Shown one piece after another: positions 25,885-35,176 of a stretch of DNA of 64,000 nt. Location of the stretch: the NCBI GenBank assembly GCA_020633325.1, contig JACKDX010000001.1, positions 1,792,511 through 1,856,510 of the forward strand, given 5' to 3'. Made by a program: the position numbers and the translations under genes. The notes below the pieces were generated by a model. The model searched no databases and was not told the origin of the DNA. It saw only the letters and a list, made by a program, of their open reading frames with translations. Within the stretch, counting starts at the first letter, position 1. Each line of letters opens with the position of its first letter. This DNA is from Myxococcales bacterium. GTDB lineage: Bacteria > Myxococcota_A > Polyangia > Polyangiales > GCA-016699535.

Positions 25885-27488
25885 GGAGCAACTCGTGTAT
25901 CGGTGATGCCCAGATCGGGCGTGCGGGATTCAATGACTGCGCGATTTAAATCTTGAAACCGCGCGTAATCGAGTTCAAGGCCCATCCTGGCCGCAAGATT
26001 GACGAGGGTCAGCCATGCAGGCTCGATCCCCGTAGGGGGCTCAAGCGCTCTTTTAAAATGCTGGGTCATCCCTTTGACGTTGACGAAGCTGCCATGCATC
26101 TCTGCATGTGTCGCGACGGGAAAAAGCACGGTCGCGTAGCTCGCAAACCGTCCTTCGTCGTGCGCCGTCAAATTCACAAGGACGCTTAGGCCTTTTAAAA
26201 CGTCCCATGAGGCGCCGGGTTCCTCAGCCTGTGAGCCCAACACTAAAGCCCCTTCGATGAGTCCTTGCGCCACATCCTCAAACAGCTGCGACAGCGGCGC
26301 AGGAGCCTTGCTCGTGCATTGTTGAGCGCCCGCTCGGTTGGGATTGTTGTCGCTGTCACGCAGTATATTATCCCCCCGCCAACCTCCTAGCGCGGCCAAA
26401 TATACATGCTGGGTCTTAAGAAGCTTCTCGGCTATAGCTCCGAGCACGAAATTGTCCTCAGTGGGATGCTGCGCGCTCAACACGACCGCGATCTTTGAAC
26501 TGTCGATCGACCCGAGCTGCGCCTCGGCCGACAGAAGGCCCTCCGCTAGCGTGACATCTTGCATTGAATCACCCTGGCGCAGCTTTGCAACCAACAATCG
26601 GTTCTCATGGAAGCGCTTGTACGTCATCATGCCGTCGTCGCACATCCAAAAGCGATTGACGCTCTCGTTGTCCCTTGGCCGGAGACGGTAGGCCTTATTT
26701 GTACGGGGATCGAAATCGATATGCATATTGCATCCAGTTGCGCAACCGGCGCAGACGCTGGGAGCAGTACGCAGAAACCACACCCGCGCCTTGAACCTGA
26801 AGTCCCGGCTGGTAAGCGATCCCACGGGGCACACATGTTCGGTCATGAGTGTGTAATCGTGATCGAGTGTTCGGCCGGGGCTCAGCACGATTTCGTTCTT
26901 GTTGCCGCGTTCACGCATGTCAAGCACATGGTCTCCCACCACTTCGTCACAAAATCGAATGCATCTTGTGCACATGACACAGCGTTCCGCATCGTAAACG
27001 ATGGTTTCCCCGAAACGCTCCGCCTTTGGTTTGTGGACCGGCTCCGTGATTTTCCGCTTTAGGGTACCTTGATGCTCATACCAGTAGTCCTGCAATTTAC
27101 ATTCGCCGGACTGGTCACAGATGGGGCAATCCACTGGATGGTTCAACAGCAAGAACTCATGGTTCGAGTGCTGCGCCTCTTGGACGAACGGGCTGGTCGT
27201 GTTGAGCACCGCCATGCCCTCAGCAGCGGCTTGCTGACAAGCTGGCACAAGCTTGGGCTTTACATCTGGCACGTACGCCTCTTTGGCCTCATCCCACTTG
27301 AGCACGGGCATGGCGATAGGCCGCTCCGCCTTCACCTCAACCAGACACATGCGACAATTCGCGGGCACCGAAAGCCCCGGATGCCAACAAAAGTGCGGGA
27401 TATCAATGCCTTGACGCCACGCCGCACGAATGATCGAGTCACCGGGTTCAAAGGGAATGTCTTTACCATCAAGTGTAAAAGTGGGCAT
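25881..27488 (-). CDS. nuoG: NADH-quinone oxidoreductase subunit G (short form)
   Basis: About 535 residues from ATG 27488; a TTG at 27500 is less likely. The N-terminal 2Fe-2S domain has FCWHPGLSVPANCRMC, followed by the His-Cys N5 cluster region (HPVDCPICDQSGEC), the N4 motif CVMCTRCIRFC and CPVG, then a 4Fe-4S region CAGCATGC of the molybdopterin-oxidoreductase part. The C-terminal molybdopterin-like domain is much shorter than in E. coli (about 900 residues). It sits between nuoD and nuoH, but no nuoE or nuoF accompanies it in the window. Confidence 0.92.
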   Translation of the reverse strand: MPTFTLDGKDIPFEPGDSIIRAAWRQGIDIPHFCWHPGLSVPANCRMCLVEVKAERPIAMPVLKWDEAKEAYVPDVKPKLVPACQQAAAEGMAVLNTTSPFVQEAQHSNHEFLLLNHPVDCPICDQSGECKLQDYWYEHQGTLKRKITEPVHKPKAERFGETIVYDAERCVMCTRCIRFCDEVVGDHVLDMRERGNKNEIVLSPGRTLDHDYTLMTEHVCPVGSLTSRDFRFKARVWFLRTAPSVCAGCATGCNMHIDFDPRTNKAYRLRPRDNESVNRFWMCDDGMMTYKRFHENRLLVAKLRQGDSMQDVTLAEGLLSAEAQLGSIDSSKIAVVLSAQHPTEDNFVLGAIAEKLLKTQHVYLAALGGWRGDNILRDSDNNPNRAGAQQCTSKAPAPLSQLFEDVAQGLIEGALVLGSQAEEPGASWDVLKGLSVLVNLTAHDEGRFASYATVLFPVATHAEMHGSFVNVKGMTQHFKRALEPPTGIEPAWLTLVNLAARMGLELDYARFQDLNRAVIESRTPDLGITDTRVAP

Positions 27489-27511
27489 ATGCGTTATCAA
27501 CCAAGCTCAAA

Positions 27512-28723
27512 TCAGCGGTCGCACTCTCCACCGATCATGTTTATGGATCCAAATGTGGGAACAATATCCGCCAACATGCCGCCTGTGATCATATCGCCAC
27601 ATGCAGCAAGGTTAAAATAACATGGTGGGCGGCAACGCACCCGGTAGGGCGTGCCGCTTCCGTCTGACACAATGTAAAACCCAAGCTCGCCGTTTCCGGC
27701 TTCGGTGTAGCTATAAACCGCCCCTTCCGGCAACTTCTGGCCCTCCATCACGAGCTTGAAGTGAGCAATCGTGGCTTCGATGGTGGTGTAGACGGCATGT
27801 TTTTCCGGCAGCATGAGCTTCGGGCTCTCAATGCTCACCGGCCCTTCATCCGGCATCTGGTCGAGTGCCTGTTGTACAATGCGTAACGACTGGCGGACCT
27901 CTGCAAAACGCACCATGAAGCGATCATAATTATCCCCATCGTGTCCAATTGGTACTTCAAAATCGAAACGATTGTACAAACTATAGGGGTGAGCTTTGCG
28001 TACGTCGTAATCGATCCCCGTCGAGCGCAGCACGGGACCTGTCACGCCGTAGGACAAAGCATCGGCCTTACTGAGCACGCCCACGCCCTGGGTGCGATCA
28101 AGAAAGATCCGGTTTCGAATCAACAAAGTCTCTGTCTCTTTGAGTACGCGCTCGACCTCTGGAATCACACCGCGCACATCTTCCTTAAATGTGTCGGTCG
28201 GAGGCGCCACCATGCCGCCTACCCGTCCGAAGCTGTGCGTCATGCGGGCTCCCGTTTCGCGTTCTAGAATATCCCAAATCCATTCGCGCACCTTAAGTAG
28301 CCACAAAAAAGGCGTGAAGGCGCCGAGTTCCATGGCGGATGCGCCGTTGCAGGTGATGTGATCGGTAATGCGTGATAGCTCTCCCAGGATCACCCGGTAG
28401 TATTGTCCGCGCTCTGGCACTAAAATGCCCGCAAGCTTTTCTGCGGCCAATGCGAATCCCACGTTATTTAGCATGGGCGAGACGTAGTTGAGCCGGTCTG
28501 CATATGGGAACACCTGGTTCCATGTACCCCGCTCGCACGACTTCTCGAAGCCCCTATGCAGGTAACCCGGTTGCACGTCCACTTTCACGACGGTCTCGCC
28601 ATCTAAAGTCAAGTCCATGCGAATCGTTCCGTGCATCGCAGGATGTGACGGCCCCAAACTGATCTGCATCGGCTCGACGGGCAGATCCATGCTTAGATCA
28701 TGAACGCGATCAGCTGCTTCCAC
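27512..28723 (-). CDS. nuoD: NADH-quinone oxidoreductase subunit D
   Basis: A 403-residue 49-kDa-type subunit related to the large chain of NiFe hydrogenases. LGPSHPAMHGTIRM near the N-terminus provides the quinone-site His; GYLHRGFEK, DRLNYVSPM and the C-terminal DMITGGMLADIVPTFGSINM pattern are typical. A deviation from the usual VFGEVDR ending is the final IGGECDR. It follows nuoC with 3 nt between them. Confidence 0.95.
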   Translation of the reverse strand: MEAADRVHDLSMDLPVEPMQISLGPSHPAMHGTIRMDLTLDGETVVKVDVQPGYLHRGFEKSCERGTWNQVFPYADRLNYVSPMLNNVGFALAAEKLAGILVPERGQYYRVILGELSRITDHITCNGASAMELGAFTPFLWLLKVREWIWDILERETGARMTHSFGRVGGMVAPPTDTFKEDVRGVIPEVERVLKETETLLIRNRIFLDRTQGVGVLSKADALSYGVTGPVLRSTGIDYDVRKAHPYSLYNRFDFEVPIGHDGDNYDRFMVRFAEVRQSLRIVQQALDQMPDEGPVSIESPKLMLPEKHAVYTTIEATIAHFKLVMEGQKLPEGAVYSYTEAGNGELGFYIVSDGSGTPYRVRCRPPCYFNLAACGDMITGGMLADIVPTFGSINMIGGECDR

Positions 28724-28726
28724 GCC

Positions 28727-29419
28727 CTAAGGTCCTTTCTGCCCATCTGAGCCCAGCGTTCGCGACACCGGATCGGAAGCACCCGGGTCGGTCAGCGAAC
28801 GTCGCTGCCCCTGCTGCACCGCGATGGCCGGCGAGACCTGGCGGTTTTCGCCCGCAAGGCGTCTGTTCCAATCGATACGGTTCCACGGCTGTCCCTCTTC
28901 TTTGCCAAATGGCGGCAGCTTGCCTGTCCCCACCCCCTCGCGGTACGGAATCAAGGGTTGCGTGAGATCAATAGGATAATCCTTGCGCAACGGGTAGCCT
29001 ATGAACTCGTCATAAAGCAGGATCCTGCGTAAGTCCGGATGGCCATCAAAGCGGATGCCAAACATGTCGTAAACTTCCCGTTCGGCCCAGTTAGCGCCGC
29101 GCCAAAGGTCTTGTAGCGAATCAATTGCGTCGCCTTCTGCCACGCGCGATTTCACGCGGATGCGATCACCTCCCGATAAAGAGCGCAGCATGACGAGCAC
29201 ATCGAACCTTGGAAGCATTGGCACACGCTCTGGATAGTCGGACGCCGTCAGATCAATAAACTGATTCATGGCGCATCCGGGATCATCCCGCAGAAATTCG
29301 GCGACTGAACGCCAGTCCGCAGATGCCACCGTGATTTCGTCGTCTCCGCGAAAGGCGTCGCTGGACAGTATGCGGGCCCCGAATTGCGCGCGCGCCCGCG
29401 CTATGATTCTTTCGCTCAT
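28727..29419 (-). CDS. nuoC: NADH-quinone oxidoreductase subunit C
   Basis: A 230-residue 30-kDa-type subunit. Recognisable strings are FIDLTASDYPER, ANWAEREVYDMFGI, HPDLRRILLYD and GYPLRKDYP. The last 60 residues are a polar tail beyond the conserved core. Its ATG overlaps the nuoB stop by 4 nt (29416-29419). Confidence 0.95.
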   Translation of the reverse strand: MSERIIARARAQFGARILSSDAFRGDDEITVASADWRSVAEFLRDDPGCAMNQFIDLTASDYPERVPMLPRFDVLVMLRSLSGGDRIRVKSRVAEGDAIDSLQDLWRGANWAEREVYDMFGIRFDGHPDLRRILLYDEFIGYPLRKDYPIDLTQPLIPYREGVGTGKLPPFGKEEGQPWNRIDWNRRLAGENRQVSPAIAVQQGQRRSLTDPGASDPVSRTLGSDGQKGP

Positions 29420-29973
29420 GGCCCGGACTCCGAATCCGCGCGGCCCATCCGAAGCTTGACCAACCTCTCCGGCAACTCGTGGGGCGTCACCAAGGTCGCT
29501 GTCCTGCCGCCACCCGCGATCTTGTCTTGAAGGAGCATGAGCCCATCGAGGACGGCTTCAGGCCTGGGCGGGCAGCCGGGAATCATAATATCGACGGGAA
29601 TGATTTTATCGATGCCTGGCAGCGTCGTGTAGTTGTCGTAAAAACCGCCGCATGACGCGCAGGTTCCAAACGCAATCACCCATTTGGGTTCCGCCATCTG
29701 GTCGTAGATGCGCTTGAGTATAGGCGCTTGCCGTTGGCTGATGGTGCCGACCACCCATAACAAGTCCGCCTGCCTTGGGCTAAAACGCGGCGCTTCGGCG
29801 CCAAACCGTGCGATGTCATACCGGGGCCCCGCGGTGGCCATGAATTCCATGCCACAACAAGCCGTCGCGAAAGGATATTGGAATAGCGAATACTTGCGGG
29901 CCCACGCCAGAAGCGCATCAAACCGGGAAAGGCCATAGCCCATTTCCCCTGTGCGGACGCTCAATCGGCCCAT
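29416..29973 (-). CDS. nuoB: NADH-quinone oxidoreductase subunit B
   Basis: About 185 residues. The cluster N2 ligands are in FATACCGMEFM, GTCASCGGFYDNY and MIPGCPPRPEA, all intact. I chose the ATG at 29973 because AAAAGGAG lies 7 nt upstream; an ATG at 29994 would add seven residues. It overlaps the nuoA stop by 13 nt. NuoB carries the last Fe-S cluster before quinone. Confidence 0.95.
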   Translation of the reverse strand: MGRLSVRTGEMGYGLSRFDALLAWARKYSLFQYPFATACCGMEFMATAGPRYDIARFGAEAPRFSPRQADLLWVVGTISQRQAPILKRIYDQMAEPKWVIAFGTCASCGGFYDNYTTLPGIDKIIPVDIMIPGCPPRPEAVLDGLMLLQDKIAGGGRTATLVTPHELPERLVKLRMGRADSESGP

Positions 29974-30320
29974 GTCAACGCTCCTTTTCGCCATGCGTAA
30001 AGCAGTGCGAGCCCTAGGACGACGAGAAAGGTCGTCATCTCCATGAAACCAAACCATCCAAGTTCTTGAAAGGACACCGCCCACGGATACAAGAACACCG
30101 CCTCGACATCAAATACAACGAATAGAATCGCCGTCAGAAAGAACTTGACCGACAGACGCACATCCTGCGCCCCACTCGAGACCCAACCGCTCTCATAAGG
30201 CATGGCCTTCTCGGCCGTCATATTCTTAGGCCCTAGCAGTGAGGTCGCCAAAAACATCCCGACCGCCACGAGAACGGCAAGCCCGAGCATCATCACGACT
30301 GGCAGGTAGGTGGCAAGCAT
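29961..30320 (-). CDS. nuoA: NADH-quinone oxidoreductase subunit A
   Basis: A 119-residue membrane subunit with three helices. The family motif PYESGW is present as AMPYESGWVSSGAQDVRLS, followed by FFLTAILFVVFDVEAVFLYPWAV, whose acidic pair lies in the second helix. It heads the nuoABCDGHI run. Upstream 186 nt separate it from pepP; no clear Shine-Dalgarno is visible. Confidence 0.95.
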   Translation of the reverse strand: MLATYLPVVMMLGLAVLVAVGMFLATSLLGPKNMTAEKAMPYESGWVSSGAQDVRLSVKFFLTAILFVVFDVEAVFLYPWAVSFQELGWFGFMEMTTFLVVLGLALLYAWRKGALTWAD

Positions 30321-30506
30321 TGTTGGGGGTTTTAGTGCCGGGCTACCACCCTGTCAACGCAGAACCCCATGGAGCGCATTGTACTTGTCCTATAGTAAAC
30401 GTCCATTTGATTTACTCTCCTTCAACCTCGCGTATTCGGAAGCTTTTGAGTTCGCCTTGGCGAAAAGCCTTTTCCCAGATCGCCTCGGTTGTTTCCGTTC
30501 TCGCAG

Positions 30507-31826
30507 TTAGCGTTCGGCAAGCAGTGCTTCGAGCTCGTAGGGGCGCTTTGGGATGTCAGCGCTGAGAACGTCCACGCCCGTTGGCGTGACCAGCACGTTG
30601 TCCTCGATGCGAACACCTATTCCGCCGTAGATGCTGCCGTTGGCGTGTTCTTTAGGCACATACAAACCGGGCTCCACGGTCAAGACGTACCCGGGTTTGA
30701 GCGTGACCGGACCATCAGGCCCAGCGTAGTCGCCCACGTCGTGCACGTCCATTCCCAACCAGTGGGAGGTCTTGTGCATAAAAAAGCGGCGGTAGCTGCC
30801 GTCATCCAAGACATCGTCTCGCGAACCCACGCACAGTCCCACTGAGATCAACCCGTCGACAAGGACGCTCAACGCTGCGTGGTGTACGTCCTCTAAGGTG
30901 GCACCGGGCTTGACTGTGCCGATGGCTGCCTCCTCTGCGGCTAGCACGATGTCGTAGAGCGCCCGTTGTGGCGGCGTAAAATAGCCGTTCACAGGAAAGG
31001 TTCGCGTGATATCCGACGCGTAATACTGCCATTCGCACCCTGCATCGATCAGCACAAGGTCGCCATCGCACAACCGTGCGTTGTTCGCCCGGTAGTGAAG
31101 AATAGTGGCGTTATTGCCAGATCCCACGATGCTGCCGTAGGCGGCTCGGGGAGAGCCGTGGGCGCGAAAGGTCCGCAATAGCTCCGCTTCGACTTCAAAC
31201 TCCCACGCCCCTGAGCGCGCAGTGCGTAAGGCATTGTGATGCGCGTCTCGGGTGATGCTTAACGCATGGCGCATAAGATCCACTTCTAGCGCCGACTTGG
31301 ACATCCGCATGCGGTGAAGGGTCTGAGATGGATCGACGATCTCCGTCGGCACCACGACCCCGCGTCGAAGCTGGCCTCTCATTTTATCCAGTATTTCCAA
31401 GAGTTTAATGGTAAAATGTCGACCGTGATCGAGTCTCACGTGAACACGTCGTGCCCCAGTGAGATACTGCGGTAGGTGTTGCACGAGTTGATCGAGGGGA
31501 TACGCCACGTCGGCCCCGTATTGTTCGACTGCACCCTCCAATCCAGCTCTCGGCCCATCCCATCTGGCACGTTCCGGATTCGACGGCTCCACGAATAGGA
31601 CCACCCGGTGCTCCGGATGATGGCTGCTGAGCAGGAGGATGCTGTCAGGCTCTTCAAAGCCGCTCAAATAGTAGAAATCGCTGTCTTGCCGAAATTCGTG
31701 CGGCACGTCATTGTTGCGATACGCCACGGATGCCGCGGGGAAGAGCGCCACGCCCTCTCCGATAGCTTGCATAAAGGCGGTCCGGCGATCCTGGAAGGCC
31801 TGCGCACTCGGACGGGGCGAAGTCAC
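30507..31826 (-). CDS. pepP: Xaa-Pro aminopeptidase (aminopeptidase P)
   Basis: A 439-residue M24 metallopeptidase that removes N-terminal residues preceding proline. The N-terminal creatinase-like domain includes RQDSDFYYLSGFEEP. The C-terminal pita-bread domain has all expected metal ligands: LIDAGCEW...SDITRTFPV (two Asp), HWLGMDVHDVG (His), VLTVEPGLYV (Glu) and GVRIEDNVLVT (Glu). Length and layout match E. coli PepP. Cytosolic, single gene. Confidence 0.93.
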   Translation of the reverse strand: MTSPRPSAQAFQDRRTAFMQAIGEGVALFPAASVAYRNNDVPHEFRQDSDFYYLSGFEEPDSILLLSSHHPEHRVVLFVEPSNPERARWDGPRAGLEGAVEQYGADVAYPLDQLVQHLPQYLTGARRVHVRLDHGRHFTIKLLEILDKMRGQLRRGVVVPTEIVDPSQTLHRMRMSKSALEVDLMRHALSITRDAHHNALRTARSGAWEFEVEAELLRTFRAHGSPRAAYGSIVGSGNNATILHYRANNARLCDGDLVLIDAGCEWQYYASDITRTFPVNGYFTPPQRALYDIVLAAEEAAIGTVKPGATLEDVHHAALSVLVDGLISVGLCVGSRDDVLDDGSYRRFFMHKTSHWLGMDVHDVGDYAGPDGPVTLKPGYVLTVEPGLYVPKEHANGSIYGGIGVRIEDNVLVTPTGVDVLSADIPKRPYELEALLAER

Positions 31827-31951
31827 GGGCTCATTCTAGCAGCTCTTCACGCGTCAATACAGCGCGAGACACACCCACCTCGCCTTACATCGCAGAAAAG
31901 GGCTGGGCTTTCTATGCGCAGTCGGGGATAAAGACCCAGGAGGGCAAGTAT

Positions 31952-32776
31952 ATGGACGTGTCCGCACATCGCATTGCATTCATCGGCGCAGGCAATATGG
32001 CCCAAGCGCTTATCAAGGGGATGATCAGCGATGGGAGTTACGCCGCGTGCGACATTACCGCGTCGGATGTTCGGCAAGACCTGCTTGATGAGGTCGCCGG
32101 GCTTCTCGGCATCCAGACTGTTTCTCGTAACGCCGAAGCCGTGAAAGAGGCCAGATGCGTCGTCATCGCTGTCAAGCCTGCAAGGGTCCGAGATGTACTT
32201 AGGGAGATCGCTCCGCATCTGCCCACAGGTGCCCTCATCATCTCCATTGCGGCGGGAATCCGCATCGCAAGTTTAGCGCGACATCTGCCTCCAAATGTTC
32301 CAATCGTTCGAGCCATGCCCAATACGCCAGCCTTGGTTGGCCAAGGTGCCACGGGAATTTCTGCGGGCCCCTTTGCCTCGGAAGCGGACATGGCCATCGC
32401 ATTGGCCCTTTTCGACAGCGTAGGCACGACCATCACGGTCAGCGAAGCTGGGCTGGATGCGGTCACCGCGCTCAGCGGATCGGGACCGGGATACGTGTTC
32501 CGGTTTATTGAAGTGCTTATCGAAGCAGGAGTCGCAAACGGCCTGAGTCCGGAAAGCAGCCGCGAACTCGTCATTCAGACGGTTCAGGGTGCAGTAGCGC
32601 TCTTGTTGCATACCAAGAAGAGCCCGGAAGTGCTGCGCGCGGAGGTGAGCAGCCCGGGAGGGACGACGCTCGCGGGACTTGATGCGCTCCACACGCATGG
32701 CTTCGCCGAAGCCGTGCGCCACGCAGTCGCAGCGGCAAGGCAGCGTGCCCTGACGCTCGACCCCGATCGTACATAG
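31952..32776 (+). CDS. proC: Pyrroline-5-carboxylate reductase
   Basis: A 274-residue enzyme for the last step of proline synthesis, reducing pyrroline-5-carboxylate with NAD(P)H. The Rossmann motif is IAFIGAGNMAQALIKG; VRAMPNTPALVGQGATG and the C-terminal signature VSSPGGTTLAGLDAL with ALSGSGPGYVF are characteristic. A strong Shine-Dalgarno (AGGAGGG) lies 7 nt before the ATG. The stop is directly adjacent to that of the convergent PLP-protein gene. Confidence 0.95.
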   Translation: MDVSAHRIAFIGAGNMAQALIKGMISDGSYAACDITASDVRQDLLDEVAGLLGIQTVSRNAEAVKEARCVVIAVKPARVRDVLREIAPHLPTGALIISIAAGIRIASLARHLPPNVPIVRAMPNTPALVGQGATGISAGPFASEADMAIALALFDSVGTTITVSEAGLDAVTALSGSGPGYVFRFIEVLIEAGVANGLSPESSRELVIQTVQGAVALLLHTKKSPEVLRAEVSSPGGTTLAGLDALHTHGFAEAVRHAVAAARQRALTLDPDRT

Positions 32777-33451
32777 TCAAGGGCGCGGGCCAAACAAGGC
32801 CTGCCCGACCCGAACATGGGTTGCGCCCTCTTTCAGTGCAACTTCGTAATCTTCGCTCATTCCCATCGAAAGACCCGAGAGCCCGTGCTGCTCTGCGAGT
32901 TCGCGAAGCTCGCGAAAACTCGCGCGCCTTTCGCCGAGCTCTGCTCTCGCCGGCACCAGCATAAGACCGACGACTTCGACATTCGCAAGTCGGGCAGCAC
33001 CGTCGATAATTTCCCCGACATTTTCGGGAGGGCATCCGGATTTTTGGGTCTCGCGCGAAAGATTGACCTGGATAAATACCTCGAGACATCTATCGCACTC
33101 ACCCCGGGCAGCGTCGAGACGGGAAAGCAGCCGCAAGGAGTCCACGGTATGCACTGCGGTCACGAGTGGGGCGAGCACCTTTACTTTGTTGCCCTGCACA
33201 TGGCCTATCATGTGCCAGCGTAGTTCGGGCAAATCCGCCAACACTTCAGCCTTGCCACGCAGTTCCTGCGCATAATTTTCGCCAAAATCGCGTAACCCGC
33301 ACCCATAGGCCTCGCGAATGGTTTCTGGCGGGTGGCCTTTGCTAACAGCGATGAGAACCACGTCATCCAACGCTCGTCCGTCCTTTGCCAATGACGCCCG
33401 AATGTTCCGCTGAACACGTTCTAGCCGTTGGGGATCGCATGCCATATTCAC
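32777..33451 (-). CDS. YggS/PLPBP-family PLP homeostasis protein
   Basis: A 224-residue alanine-racemase-fold protein that binds pyridoxal phosphate through the Lys in VLIAVSKGHP. Other family strings: FGENYAQEL, WHMIGHVQGNK, VNLSRETQKSG, LSMGMSEDYEVA and VRVGQALFG. Members buffer PLP and affect amino-acid metabolism; no catalytic activity is known. The start is GTG 33451 or ATG 33445. Genes of this family often neighbour proC, here in tail-to-tail orientation. Confidence 0.93.
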   Translation of the reverse strand: MNMACDPQRLERVQRNIRASLAKDGRALDDVVLIAVSKGHPPETIREAYGCGLRDFGENYAQELRGKAEVLADLPELRWHMIGHVQGNKVKVLAPLVTAVHTVDSLRLLSRLDAARGECDRCLEVFIQVNLSRETQKSGCPPENVGEIIDGAARLANVEVVGLMLVPARAELGERRASFRELRELAEQHGLSGLSMGMSEDYEVALKEGATHVRVGQALFGPRP

Positions 33452-33510
33452 GCGCCCGGCCCCGCATGATTACCGCGTACTGCTTGAGAGGAACCCATCG
33501 TCCCTTCCCC

Positions 33511-35058
33511 CTACTGCGAGACAGCATCGCTACGATGCGATTCCAGCTTGCGAATATAGGTCCGACTCACCTGCCTGGCATCGAGACGCAGCATCTTCGC
33601 GAGCTCGGCGACATAGCCGCGGACGTATACCTTCTCCGGTAAGGCTCCAAAGTTATCCTCTTCAATCGCTGTGAGATACCCAATCCCAATCTTGGTGTGA
33701 CGTGACACATAATCGAGCTCGATGCCCTGCGCCTCCCTTATAGCGCGCAAGAGCGCGCCGCTGTATTGGGTATCAGGACCTATCTCCGGGAACCGAGAGA
33801 GCGCATCGGGATTAGGCACCATAGGCGCTTCCGAACCCACTTCGGCCGGGGGGCTTGTGGAAAACAATGTATGCTCGTAGGCACGCCGACGGCCAGGGTC
33901 GAGCAACACGGAATAGGCTTCCTCCAGCTGGTCATGCACAGCCCTTAGCTCCTCGGCGTCAAATAGCCCGTGGACAGCCAAAGATTCCGCGCCAAATATT
34001 TCTTTCATACGCTTAAACGCACGACGAACTTCCTCGTCGGTTGCACCGCGTCCTACTCCTAACCATTCGAAACAACTGCCCATAGGAACACCATTGAGCG
34101 GGCTCGGCAAACGTTGGCGGCTTACGGTTCGACGCACGAGCTTCTCAATACACCGGCCCGCCTTGCTTCCCGGACTCTCTATCATGAGAGGCCGGCGCTT
34201 TCGGGCGCACAACCACAAAGCCTCGTCATGGCTAACGTGCCCCACATAGTCCACCTGCAGGCCCAGACCACGCTTGATCGCGATAGCGACGCCATCGCCA
34301 AGCGTTAGATCCTGCCGAACGCGTGTCTGATTGACGACCAAATTCAAGCGGAACGAGTGAATGAGTTGCTGTAATTCAGAAACGATGGGATCGCCCTCTG
34401 CCAGAAGGCGCTTTAAGAGTTCGTGAGGCGCCGACATGCCCGAAATTTTTCGAAGCCGCTGCGCCCATGCCGCTACTGATCCCCGCCCCGGCTGAATGCG
34501 CCTGAGGCCCCGCCAAAAGCTTGCCCGCACAAAGCGCTGCACGTTTTCAATCGCAGATGCGTCTGGCGTGGTCACTAAGAGACCCACATCGGCGCCGAAG
34601 AATGTATCGACAAGCGCCCCGTCCATACCATCCCCCAAATCCATGACAACGTGATCGGCATCGAGGTGGGCAACGGCCTGAGTTAATTTGCGATAACGCA
34701 CCAGGTTCTTTAAGCCGTCCGGCCATTGATCGACATTGGCGTACAAAACTTGCAGACGAGCATACGGAGTTTCTGACAACACGGCGCCGAACAACGGCTC
34801 CGATTTTTCCGTGCGCGTCATCTCAGTCACCTTCCCGTTCGACAACGGTCGCTGGATTCCGAGCAGTATGTGCACGTTGCCTGCCAAACGATCGGCGTCC
34901 ACGAGCACCACCCTTCGCCCAAGCGCCGCCAGACAAAGCGCGGCATTCACTGCAATGGTGGTTTTTCCGACGCCCCCTTTTGCCCCGGCAATGGCAATCA
35001 CACGAGAATACGCTGGCTTTGAGGAATCGTGCTCGCTGGTGGATGAGACAGACGTCAT
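33511..35058 (-). CDS. ParA/MinD-type ATPase fused to J-like and RodZ-type HTH domains
   Basis: A 515-residue protein from ATG 35058; the frame is open further upstream but that stretch is unlike the family. Residues about 18-290 form a MinD/FlhG-type ATPase: deviant Walker A GAKGGVGKTT (25-34), VVLVDADRLAGNVH, and VVMDLGDGMDG. Residues about 320-395 resemble a DnaJ J-domain (CFEWLGVGRGATDEEVRRAF, then EEAYSVLLDPGRRRAYE), but the HPD motif is missing. Residues about 430-505 are an HTH_25 domain as in RodZ (GALLRAIREAQGIEL, HTKIGIGYLTAIEEDNFGAL, VYVRGYVAELAK). The combination suggests a spatial regulator tied to the cytoskeleton or motility machinery. The exact role is unknown. Cytosolic; no TM helix. 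Confidence 0.85.
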   Translation of the reverse strand: MTSVSSTSEHDSSKPAYSRVIAIAGAKGGVGKTTIAVNAALCLAALGRRVVLVDADRLAGNVHILLGIQRPLSNGKVTEMTRTEKSEPLFGAVLSETPYARLQVLYANVDQWPDGLKNLVRYRKLTQAVAHLDADHVVMDLGDGMDGALVDTFFGADVGLLVTTPDASAIENVQRFVRASFWRGLRRIQPGRGSVAAWAQRLRKISGMSAPHELLKRLLAEGDPIVSELQQLIHSFRLNLVVNQTRVRQDLTLGDGVAIAIKRGLGLQVDYVGHVSHDEALWLCARKRRPLMIESPGSKAGRCIEKLVRRTVSRQRLPSPLNGVPMGSCFEWLGVGRGATDEEVRRAFKRMKEIFGAESLAVHGLFDAEELRAVHDQLEEAYSVLLDPGRRRAYEHTLFSTSPPAEVGSEAPMVPNPDALSRFPEIGPDTQYSGALLRAIREAQGIELDYVSRHTKIGIGYLTAIEEDNFGALPEKVYVRGYVAELAKMLRLDARQVSRTYIRKLESHRSDAVSQ

Positions 35059-35176
35059 GATGATGTTTCTAGCCGCTCGACTTGTAGCACGGGCTGTGAC
35101 GCCCTGCATGGGATGGGCGCCGTACTTGGCGAGCCCCCCCCCGCAACCCCTGCGTCTTGCCAGCGATAACCGCACG

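Noticed and set aside
30330..30420. Possible nuo promoter with a TACAAT -10-like box on the minus strand
   Set aside because: No acceptable -35 element at 16-18 nt spacing, so not listed as a feature.
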